Positions 1 through 6,486 of a DNA stretch of 10,956 nucleotides are shown in pieces. This DNA comes from CAZWCX01 sp964632945 (GTDB taxonomy: Bacteria > Planctomycetota > MHYJ01 > WSZJ01 > CAZWCX01): assembly GCA_964632945.1 (NCBI GenBank), contig CAZWCX010000190.1:1-10956 (forward strand), written 5' to 3'. Within the stretch, counting starts at the first letter, position 1, and each line of letters opens with the position of its first letter. The notes beneath the pieces were generated by a model. That model ran no database searches and was not told the origin of the DNA. It saw only the letters and a list, made by a program, of their open reading frames with translations. The position numbers and the translations under genes were made by a program.

Positions 1-1188
1 GCGGCCGCGACCCCGGCCGCTCCGACGCCCCCCGCACCCCCCGCGTCTCCTCCCCCTTCCCCGCCCCCGGTCTTCCGCACGCCGGCTGCCCCCGCGACGA
101 CGCCCGCCGCGCCCCCTCGCGACCCCGCCCCGGGAGGGCCGGTCCGCCGCGGCCGCCTGTCCGCCACGGAACTCGTGTTCTTCTCCACTCACCTGTCGGG
201 GGCCGCGCGCCTCGGCCTCCCGCTGCCCGGCGCTCTGCGCAGCCTCGCCGCAGAGGCATCCCGCCCCGCATTCCGCGCCGGGATCGACCGGATCGGCCGG
301 CAGGTCGAGTCCGGAACGGCCCTTTCCACCGCCCTCCAGGACGAACGGGACTCCTTCCCCGCATTCTACGTGCGCGCGCTCGAGGCGGGAGAGCGCGCGG
401 GCACCCTCTCGCCCGTCCTGCTCCTGCTGGCCGACCACCTGCGGTTCGCCATGGAAATCCGCCGCCGGCTGACGGAAATCATCGCCTACCCGGTCATCCT
501 CCTTCTGGCGCTCGCCTTGATTTTCGCCCTTTACCATGGAATCGCCGCCGAGCTGATGAGCTCGTACGAAGGCATGGGCATGAACCTGCCGCTCGCCTCC
601 CGTCAGGTGCTCCGGATCGCGGAGAATGCCCAGCCGATCCTCCTGACCATCTTCGGAGTCCCCCTCCTTGCGTTCTTCCTGTGGCGGCTGCTGCGGGGAG
701 TCGACCGCGTGCGCGATTTCGTGGAGCGTACCGCGCTGCGCATGCCGGTCTACGGCCATCTGTTGCGGTCCGCGCTCACGGCGCGCTTTTGCCACCTGGC
801 GCACCTCATGCTGCGGGCCGGAGTGCCGGCGCCCCTCGGGATGCGTCTCGCCGCCGACGCCATGGGCAATGCCATCGCCGCCCGCTCGATCCAGGACATC
901 GCCCGGACCATGGAAGAAGGAGGCTCCGCCGCGGACGGCGCGCGGGGAAGCCGCTTCCTGCCCGCGACCCTGGTCTGGATGGTGCAGGTGGGCGAATCCC
1001 GCGGCGAACTCTCCGAGACGCTGCGCGAGGCGGCAGGGATGTATGAGACCACGTTCCGCCACCAGATCGCCCTGCTCGAAAACGTCTTCGGCCCGGTCCT
1101 CGTCGTCCTCACCGGGGTGTTCGTCCTGGCGACCATGGGGGCGGTCGTGGTCCTCCCGCTGATCCATCTCATGCAGGGCCTGCTTTGA
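1..1188 (+). CDS. gspF: GspF/PilC-family inner-membrane platform protein, 5' end missing
   Basis: This is a polytopic inner-membrane platform protein of a type II secretion or type IV pilus-like assembly machine, which in the family couples the cytoplasmic ATPase to pseudopilin assembly. The frame is open from base 1; 395 residues lie in the window. The first ~55 residues are an Ala/Pro-rich tract. Two T2SSF repeats follow: in the first, FPAFYVRALEAGERAGTL carries the family's GE..G.L motif, and the second repeats it as MVQVGESRGEL. Hydrophobic segments fall at about in-window residues 161-183, 211-230 and 363-393, the usual three-helix layout. A GTG at 175 is the only ordinary in-frame start candidate in the window, but it would cut into the conserved N-terminus of the domain (RLSATELVFFSTHLSGAARL), so I place the start upstream of the window. 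The next gene begins 16 bases downstream. Whether it belongs to T2SS, a type IV pilus or a competence machine cannot be decided here. Confidence 0.85.
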   Translation, partial: AAATPAAPTPPAPPASPPPSPPPVFRTPAAPATTPAAPPRDPAPGGPVRRGRLSATELVFFSTHLSGAARLGLPLPGALRSLAAEASRPAFRAGIDRIGRQVESGTALSTALQDERDSFPAFYVRALEAGERAGTLSPVLLLLADHLRFAMEIRRRLTEIIAYPVILLLALALIFALYHGIAAELMSSYEGMGMNLPLASRQVLRIAENAQPILLTIFGVPLLAFFLWRLLRGVDRVRDFVERTALRMPVYGHLLRSALTARFCHLAHLMLRAGVPAPLGMRLAADAMGNAIAARSIQDIARTMEEGGSAADGARGSRFLPATLVWMVQVGESRGELSETLREAAGMYETTFRHQIALLENVFGPVLVVLTGVFVLATMGAVVVLPLIHLMQGLL

Positions 1189-1204
1189 TCCCGGGAGTTC
1201 GCGC

Positions 1205-2302
1205 GTGCCGGAAATTCTCCTTTATCCGACCCTGCTCGTGCCGCTGCTCCTCGCCGCATGCTCGTTCCGTCTGCGTCAGCGCATGCATCATCTGGATTTC
1301 CTCGCCCGACACCTGTCGGCCCTGCTCCAACGCAATCTTCCGCTCGTCGGGGGTCTGGAGGCCCTGGCCGGCGACGCCAGCCTGGGCTTGGCCCGTCGCT
1401 TCCGCCGGATTGCCAAGGCCCTGCGAACGGGAAAATCCTTCTGGATGGCGCTGGACGCGGAGCGCGGTTGGTTCCCCGCCCCCTTCACCGCCGTCACCCG
1501 CGCCGGGGAGGAAACCGGCGCGCTGGCGGGGCTGATCGTCCCGGCCGCAGCGACGATCAAGGCGGAGTCCGAGTTCCGCGTCCACCTCTTCGGCTACCTG
1601 GCCTACGCCACCTTCCTGCTCTGGTATCTCTCCCTGACCGCGAACACCGTCCACGTCTACGTCTGGCCGAGCCTCGGCATGTCGCTCGGCACGGCCGGCG
1701 CGTTTCCCCCGGGACTCGAACTCGGACTGTGGATCGCCCAGGCCCTGTGGGCGGGATTGACCGCGGTGGGGATCGTCCTCGTCTACGTCGAACTCGTTCA
1801 TCCGCACCTCGGCCGGTTCCTGCCGTTCGGCTTCCTGGGCGACCTCGTGATGACGTGGACCCCCGGCCTGGGCCGGCTCGTGCGCCGCTCCAGCGCCGCG
1901 CGGCACGCGCGCGTCCTCGCGGTACTGCTCGAGGCCGGCCTGCCGACGGGGGAAGCCCTGGATCGGGCCGCCCGGGCGGAGTCTCATGGCGGGCTGCGGC
2001 GCCGGTACACGCGCGTCGCCGAATCGGTGCGCCAGGGCGCGACCTTGGGGGAGTCGTTCCGCCGGGGTGGACTTCCCGAGCCCCTCCCCTGGCTCGCCGC
2101 GGCGGCGGAAGGCGGAGGCCTCGTGCCGGAGGCGCTCCGCTCCGCGGCAACCGCCCTCGAGGCCCGCCTCCTGTCCACCCTCGCCCTCGTCCAGCGTACG
2201 ATGCTCCCGGCCCTGGTGCTCACCGTCGGATTCGCCGTCGGGTGCATCGGTGCGGCGATGTTCCAAGCCCTGACCGATCTGTTGCGGGAGTACATGTGGT
2301 GA
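1205..2302 (+). CDS. Second, divergent GspF-family membrane protein
   Basis: 365-residue membrane protein related to GspF/PilC. An extra N-terminal hydrophobic helix (about 3-20) precedes a first T2SSF-like repeat (about 31-125) with the family motif TRAGEETGAL. Further hydrophobic segments lie at about 130-150, 175-196 and 333-355. A second repeat (about 231-330) has the HARVLAVLLEAGLPTGEAL opening, but at the place of the GE..G.L motif it reads AEGGGLV, so the conserved Glu is lost. The GTG start is chosen because GGGAG (1193-1197) sits seven bases before it. The gene lies between a more typical gspF and the pseudopilin genes, and its last four bases overlap the next start (GTGA). I infer a partner of the first GspF, perhaps in a heteromeric platform. 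A paralogue serving a different machine, or a diverging duplicate, is also possible. Confidence 0.8.
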   Translation: MPEILLYPTLLVPLLLAACSFRLRQRMHHLDFLARHLSALLQRNLPLVGGLEALAGDASLGLARRFRRIAKALRTGKSFWMALDAERGWFPAPFTAVTRAGEETGALAGLIVPAAATIKAESEFRVHLFGYLAYATFLLWYLSLTANTVHVYVWPSLGMSLGTAGAFPPGLELGLWIAQALWAGLTAVGIVLVYVELVHPHLGRFLPFGFLGDLVMTWTPGLGRLVRRSSAARHARVLAVLLEAGLPTGEALDRAARAESHGGLRRRYTRVAESVRQGATLGESFRRGGLPEPLPWLAAAAEGGGLVPEALRSAATALEARLLSTLALVQRTMLPALVLTVGFAVGCIGAAMFQALTDLLREYMW

Positions 2303-2724
2303 GGTTTCGACGACTTCCCTCCTTCCCTGGTCGGGCGGGATGGACCCTGGCCGAATTGATGGTCGCGCTGACCGCAGTCAGCGGGGCATTTTTCACCCTC
2401 CTGTTCTCGTTCCATGTGCAGGTACGGGAAACCCGGCGATTGTACGACCGGACGGTGGCGCTCGAGTGGGCGCGCTCCCAGATCGAGGCCGTCCGCGGCC
2501 TTTCCCGCGAGGGGGTCCTGGCGCTCCACGGGAAAGCGGAGGTCATGCCCCTCGAGTCGGTCCGTAATCTCCCTTCCTCCCGGGGCGTCGTGACGGCGCA
2601 GGCACGAGCGGACGCGACCGACGCGCTGGATGTCCGCGTGACGCTCGAATGGAGCGAAGCCGGCGGCGGCGTGCGCAGCATCACCCTGTCGGCCGTCTGG
2701 ACCCCGGAGGAGGAAGAACGATGA
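2299..2724 (+). CDS. Minor pseudopilin, GspI/PilV-like
   Basis: 141-residue protein with a class III (prepilin) signal. A short basic leader ends in GRAG, then WTLAELMVALTAVSGAFF begins the hydrophobic helix. Prepilin peptidase would be expected to cut after Gly14, giving a mature N-terminus with Trp at +1 and Glu at +5, the hallmark of pilins and pseudopilins. The C-terminal part (about 40-141) looks like a small beta-rich domain ending in an acidic tail. The GTG at 2299 overlaps the preceding TGA (GTGA) and has GGGAG eight bases upstream; the adjacent in-frame GTG at 2296 is an alternative. Assignment to GspI/PilV rather than another minor pseudopilin rests on size and on position before a GspJ/PilW-like gene, so it is an inference. 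Translation is probably coupled to the GspF-like gene before it and to the next gene by an ATGA overlap. Confidence 0.8.
   Translation: MRFRRLPSFPGRAGWTLAELMVALTAVSGAFFTLLFSFHVQVRETRRLYDRTVALEWARSQIEAVRGLSREGVLALHGKAEVMPLESVRNLPSSRGVVTAQARADATDALDVRVTLEWSEAGGGVRSITLSAVWTPEEEER
2706..2713 (+). promoter_or_regulatory. Strong Shine-Dalgarno for the GspJ-like gene
   Basis: GGAGGAGG lies within the end of the preceding gene, seven bases before the ATG at 2721. It decides the start of the GspJ-like gene and shows that it is translated from its own ribosome site as well as by overlap coupling. Confidence 0.7.
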
Positions 2725-3236
2725 GACCCTTCGCCCGGGCGCGCCGCGGCTACACGTTGTTCGAGCTGATCGTCTGCACCGCACTCTACTCCGTGTTCCT
2801 GGGCATGGCCTACGACGTCTACCTCGAAGCCTCCCGGCTTCACGCGGCCTGCACTCACTACCAGCTCGGCACGCGCGAGGCGCAGGTCTGGCTCGAGACC
2901 GTACGGCGGGACGTCCGCACCTCCCGAGGAACGGCTCCGCTTCCTTCCGGCCACTCCACCGATGGGACCGCTCTGGCGCTGCGCCGTCCGGACGGCGCGG
3001 TGATTCTTCATCGCCTGGACGGCGGCCGGGCCGTTCGCGAAGTGCGGCGGGATGGCGAGACGGTCGAATCGACGATTCTGGTCCGGCGGGTCGAATCGGT
3101 CTCCTTCCAGGCCCCGCTCCGGCTGGACCGCCCCTCCCTGGTCCGCTTTGCCCTCCGGCTCGAACGCCGGAACGAGCAAGGTCGTATCGATCCCGTGTTC
3201 GACGGCCTGGCGGCGTTTCGGGGGGGAGCGCGATGA
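2721..3236 (+). CDS. Minor pseudopilin, GspJ/PilW-like
   Basis: 171-residue protein beginning with a short basic leader (MRPFARARRG) and the prepilin helix YTLFELIVCTALYSVFLGMA. Cleavage is expected after Gly10, with Tyr at +1 and Glu at +5. The rest resembles GspJ/PilW proteins: an N-terminal helix continuing to about residue 45, then a beta-rich part with a segment LETVRRDVRTSRG of the kind often seen in PilW/GspJ proteins. The ATG overlaps the previous TGA (ATGA), and a strong ribosome site precedes it. The stop overlaps the next ATG in the same way. In the family, GspJ forms the tip of the pseudopilus together with GspI and GspK; here the three candidates are consecutive. Exact subfamily is inferred from order and length. 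Confidence 0.8.
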   Translation: MRPFARARRGYTLFELIVCTALYSVFLGMAYDVYLEASRLHAACTHYQLGTREAQVWLETVRRDVRTSRGTAPLPSGHSTDGTALALRRPDGAVILHRLDGGRAVREVRRDGETVESTILVRRVESVSFQAPLRLDRPSLVRFALRLERRNEQGRIDPVFDGLAAFRGGAR

Positions 3237-3742
3237 GCCGAACTCCCGCCGGATCGCCCGCGTGCGCCCCTGGCCCGGAACGGGTTCCCGCGTCTGCGCG
3301 GGCCCACCCGCGCCGGACCGCCCGGCAGGGCGGGGGGTTCCGCTCCCGCGCCCGACGGGGGGCGGCGATCGTCGTCTCGCTCGTGATCTTCGCGGTGCTC
3401 GGGCTGTTCCTGACCACCTTCGTGTCGATCGATCTCGCCCATCGAGAGGCCCTCGCCCACGCAACCTTGTCCGCGCAATCCCTCGCCGCCGCCGAGGGGG
3501 GCCTGGATCTCGGACGCGAGATCGCGACACGCGAAGGCCCCTGGTCGGGAACGCGCGAGTTCACGGTGGCGGATCGAATCTCCCGGGTCACCGCGACGCT
3601 CGACGGCGACCGGCTCACGCTCGTTTCCACCACGGAGTCCCTCGACGGCGCCCGCCGGGCAGCAATCCGCCTGACCGCCGTGCACCGCCGGCGAACCGGC
3701 GGCGGCTGGGTCGAGGTCGAACGGCAGGAATCCTCCTGGTAG
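3233..3742 (+). CDS. Small GspK/PilX-like pseudopilin with long leader
   Basis: 169-residue protein. A 43-residue leader rich in Arg, Pro and Ala precedes RRG and the hydrophobic helix AAIVVSLVIFAVLGLFLTTF (44-63), followed by AQSLAAAEGGLDLG, which resembles the A..AAE.Gl signature of PilX/GspK N-termini. The residue at +5 after the expected cleavage site is Val rather than Glu; lack of Glu5 is a known trait of GspK and PilX-type proteins. The protein is far shorter than typical GspK (about 300 residues), so the large GspK tip domain appears absent and PilX- or MshP-like is the better comparison. The ATG overlaps the preceding stop (ATGA) with a G-rich GGAG site four bases upstream, and no alternative in-frame start exists before the helix. 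dprA starts 9 bases after its stop. Confidence 0.7.
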   Translation: MSRTPAGSPACAPGPERVPASARAHPRRTARQGGGFRSRARRGAAIVVSLVIFAVLGLFLTTFVSIDLAHREALAHATLSAQSLAAAEGGLDLGREIATREGPWSGTREFTVADRISRVTATLDGDRLTLVSTTESLDGARRAAIRLTAVHRRRTGGGWVEVERQESSW

Positions 3743-3751
3743 GATCGCGCG

Positions 3752-4882
3752 ATGACCGCCCGCAAGGACACCCTGGAGGACCTCGTCGCGCTCAATCTCG
3801 CGCGCGGCGTCGGCATGACGCTCTACCGGCGTCTGGTCGAGGCGTTCGGCAGCGTGCACGCCGCCCTGGGCAAGAGCGAAGCCACCCTTCGCAAGGTCCG
3901 CGGGATCGGCCCCGTGCTGTCGCGCAACATCCTCGAAGGCGCCCAGGCGCGGCGGGTGCAAGCGGAGCTCGAACTGGCCGCGCGCATGGGCGTACGCATC
4001 CTCGCGCACGACGATGCGGCGTACCCCGCGGACCTGCGCGCGCTGGCCGATCACCCCATCGTCCTCTACCAGATGGGCGAACTTCGGCCGGAGGACACGC
4101 TGGCCATCGCGGTGGTCGGATCCCGGCGTTCGACCACCTACGGGTCGAAACAGGCGGAGACGCTCTCCCGCCGGCTCGCCGAGCGGGGGGTGACCGTGAT
4201 CAGCGGCCTCGCCCGCGGCATCGACACCGGGGCCCATCGCGGCGCGCTGCAGGCCGGCCGGACCATCGCCGTCCTGGGCAGCGGCCTGAATCGCCTCTAT
4301 CCACCCGAGAATCGCAAGCTGGCGATGGACATCGCCCGCTCCGGGGCCGTGCTGACCGAAGTGCCGCTCAACGGGGCGCCCGATCCGCAGAACTTCCCCC
4401 GCCGCAACCGGCTCGTCAGCGGCTTGAGCCTCGGCGTCCTGGTGGTCGAGGCCCCGGTCTGGAGCGGGGCGATGATCACCGTGGAGTGGGCGCTGGAGCA
4501 GGGCAAGGAAGTATTCGCCGTTCCCGGGCGGGTCGATTCGCCCGCCAGTCAGGGGTGCCATGCCCTGATCAAGCAGGGCGCAAAGCTGGTCGAGTCGGTC
4601 GAGGACGTGATCGATGAGCTGGAAGCCCACCGCCACCGCCTCCGCCCGGCGCCTGCGCCCGCGACCGCACCGACACCGGCCGCCGCAGGGGAGGCGCCGC
4701 CGGGCCTGTCGGCGCGCGAACGGACGCTTTGGGACGCCCTGGGGAACGAGCCGATCGGCATCGAAGGCCTGATCGAGGCCACCCAGCTTCCCCCGGCCGC
4801 GGTGCTGGCCGGTCTGCTCGACCTGGAAATGAAACGCCTGGCGCGGTCCTTGCCGGGAAAGCGGTACGCGCGCGGTCAATAG
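3752..4882 (+). CDS. dprA: DNA processing protein DprA (Smf)
   Basis: 376-residue DprA, a cytoplasmic protein that binds incoming single-stranded DNA during natural transformation and loads RecA. Residues about 10-70 form a helix-hairpin-helix/SAM-like region (VRGIGPVLSRNI). Residues about 85-290 form the Rossmann-like core with VGSRRSTTYG, SGLARGIDTGAHRGAL, AVLGSGLNRLYPPEN, NFPRRNR, SGAMIT and VFAVPGR, all expected family motifs. An Ala/Pro-rich linker (about 294-320) leads to a C-terminal winged-helix-like domain (about 321-374). Length and motif order are those of an intact DprA. The ATG is preceded seven bases upstream by AGGA, which overlaps the previous stop. It is the last gene of the pseudopilin block and overlaps the convergent nadB by 7 bases. 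DprA is widespread even in bacteria not known to be competent, so the neighbourhood is suggestive only. Confidence 0.95.
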   Translation: MTARKDTLEDLVALNLARGVGMTLYRRLVEAFGSVHAALGKSEATLRKVRGIGPVLSRNILEGAQARRVQAELELAARMGVRILAHDDAAYPADLRALADHPIVLYQMGELRPEDTLAIAVVGSRRSTTYGSKQAETLSRRLAERGVTVISGLARGIDTGAHRGALQAGRTIAVLGSGLNRLYPPENRKLAMDIARSGAVLTEVPLNGAPDPQNFPRRNRLVSGLSLGVLVVEAPVWSGAMITVEWALEQGKEVFAVPGRVDSPASQGCHALIKQGAKLVESVEDVIDELEAHRHRLRPAPAPATAPTPAAAGEAPPGLSARERTLWDALGNEPIGIEGLIEATQLPPAAVLAGLLDLEMKRLARSLPGKRYARGQ

Positions 4883-6471
4883 GCGCTCGACTTTTTCCAG
4901 GACCGATCGTTCCGGTCGGGGTAGTCGACGCGAAAATGAACCCCGCGGGTCTCCCGGCGGCGCAACGCGCACACGGCAATCGCGCGGGCGGTCACCAGCA
5001 TGTTCTGAAGCTCCCAGCCGCTCATGCTGAAGAATTCGGTGGTGAGCACGTACGAAGTCCAGAAATCGATGCGGTGCAGCGCGTCCTCCAGTCCGCGCGC
5101 GTCCCGCTCGACTCCGACCTGCCGCCACATGAGCGAGGTCAGCGAATTGCGCGCGTCCTCCACGTCGATGAAGCGCGACCGGTCCATGCGCCGCTCGTAG
5201 CGGAGGTGCGGTTGTGGGGCCTCCCGACGTCCGACCGAGCGCCCGGCGTCGAGCCCCGCGCGGTACCCGAACACCAGCCCCTCCAGCAGGGAGTTGCTGC
5301 CCAGGCGGTTGGCCCCGTGCAGGCCGGTCGACGCAGCCTCCCCGCACGCGTACAGATTGGTCACGCTCGTCCGTCCGGCGGCGTCGACGCGGATGCCTCC
5401 GACCATGTAGTGGGCCGCAGGCCGCACCGGGATCGGATCCTTCGTCGGTTCGAGGTGGAACTCCCGGCACTGTTCCCAGAGGGTGGGGAATCGCGACTTG
5501 ACCAGGGCCGGGGCCAGATGCGTGAGGTCGAGGTACGCATTCGTGTCCTCGGTGAGCTTCATCTGGCGGATGATGCTCCGGCTGACGACGTCGCGCGGGG
5601 CGAGCTCCGCGGCCGGATGGTAGGCAGGCATGAAACGAAGGCCGTTGCGATCCACCAGCAGACCGCCCTCCCCGCGCACCGCCTCCGAGATCAGGGAGCG
5701 CGTGGCGCCGGCCACGTAGAGCGTGGTCGGATGGAACTGGACGAACTCCATGTCCCGCAGGACGGCGCCGGCCCGGTGCGCGAGGGCGAATCCGTCGCCG
5801 GTCGCCACCGGAGGGTTGGTGGTCTCCCGGAACAACTGACCCAGGCCCCCGGTGGCGAGGATGATCTTGTGGGCGTAGAGGATCCGGACGCCGTTTCGCG
5901 CGTCGAAGACGATGGCGCCGACGCACGCCCCCCGATGGGTCAGGAGATCGACCGTGAACGTGTGGTCGAGGACCTGAATGTTCGGGTTGGCCGCCGCATG
6001 CTCCACGAGCACGCGTTCGAGTTCCCGCCCGGTCGCATCGCCGCCGGCGTGCAGGATGCGCGCGCGCGAATGGCCGCCTTCGCGGGTGAAGTCGGGCTCG
6101 CCCCCCTTGCTGTCGAAGCGGGCTCCCCAGGCGCGGATCTCCTTCACCCGGGTGATCCCTTCGCGCACCACCAGGCGGACGATGTCGGCCGCGCACAGCC
6201 CTTGGCCGGCGGCCACGGTATCCTGGACGTGCAGGCGCGGGCTGTCGCCCCGGCGCATGGCGGCGGCGATGCCGCCCTGGGCGTACTGGGTATTGCAGTC
6301 GGTCACGCCCGCCTTGGTCACCACCGTGACCCGGCCGAAGCGGGCCGCCTCCAGGGCGGCGCGCAACCCGGCAATGCCGCTGCCGATTACCGCCACGTCG
6401 GTCGAAATCGCGGGCAACGTCCGCGAGTTGAAGCGGATGAGATGGCGGGGGACGCCGACCGATCTTGGCAT
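4876..6471 (-). CDS. nadB: L-aspartate oxidase NadB
   Basis: 531-residue flavoenzyme that oxidises L-aspartate to iminoaspartate, the first step of de novo NAD synthesis; NadA then makes quinolinate. Visible in order: FAD-binding GSGIAG (30-35), TREGGHSRARILH (129-141), EFVQFHPTTLY (242-252), SEAVRGEGG (262-270), LAPRDVVSRSI (290-300, with the Arg matching a substrate-site Arg of the family), HYMVGG (354-359) and HGANRLGSNSLLEG (385-398). The C-terminal part ends in the family-typical RRRETRGVHFRVDYPDR. These features separate it from succinate dehydrogenase and fumarate reductase flavoproteins. The ATG lies 15 bases after the FHA-GAF-HD-GYP stop; the ribosome site is weak (an AGG at the preceding stop), so translation may depend on coupling. 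NadA and NadC are not in the window. The 3' end overlaps dprA tail to tail by 7 bases. Confidence 0.95.
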   Translation of the reverse strand: MPRSVGVPRHLIRFNSRTLPAISTDVAVIGSGIAGLRAALEAARFGRVTVVTKAGVTDCNTQYAQGGIAAAMRRGDSPRLHVQDTVAAGQGLCAADIVRLVVREGITRVKEIRAWGARFDSKGGEPDFTREGGHSRARILHAGGDATGRELERVLVEHAAANPNIQVLDHTFTVDLLTHRGACVGAIVFDARNGVRILYAHKIILATGGLGQLFRETTNPPVATGDGFALAHRAGAVLRDMEFVQFHPTTLYVAGATRSLISEAVRGEGGLLVDRNGLRFMPAYHPAAELAPRDVVSRSIIRQMKLTEDTNAYLDLTHLAPALVKSRFPTLWEQCREFHLEPTKDPIPVRPAAHYMVGGIRVDAAGRTSVTNLYACGEAASTGLHGANRLGSNSLLEGLVFGYRAGLDAGRSVGRREAPQPHLRYERRMDRSRFIDVEDARNSLTSLMWRQVGVERDARGLEDALHRIDFWTSYVLTTEFFSMSGWELQNMLVTARAIAVCALRRRETRGVHFRVDYPDRNDRSWKKSSAY

Positions 6472-6486
6472 GCGAGCGCGCCGAAC

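Noticed and set aside
3008..6196. A 1062-codon open frame on the minus strand across the pseudopilin, dprA and nadB region
   Set aside because: It is a different frame of nadB and antisense to dprA and the pseudopilins, with low-complexity Arg/Gly/Pro-rich translation and no domain.
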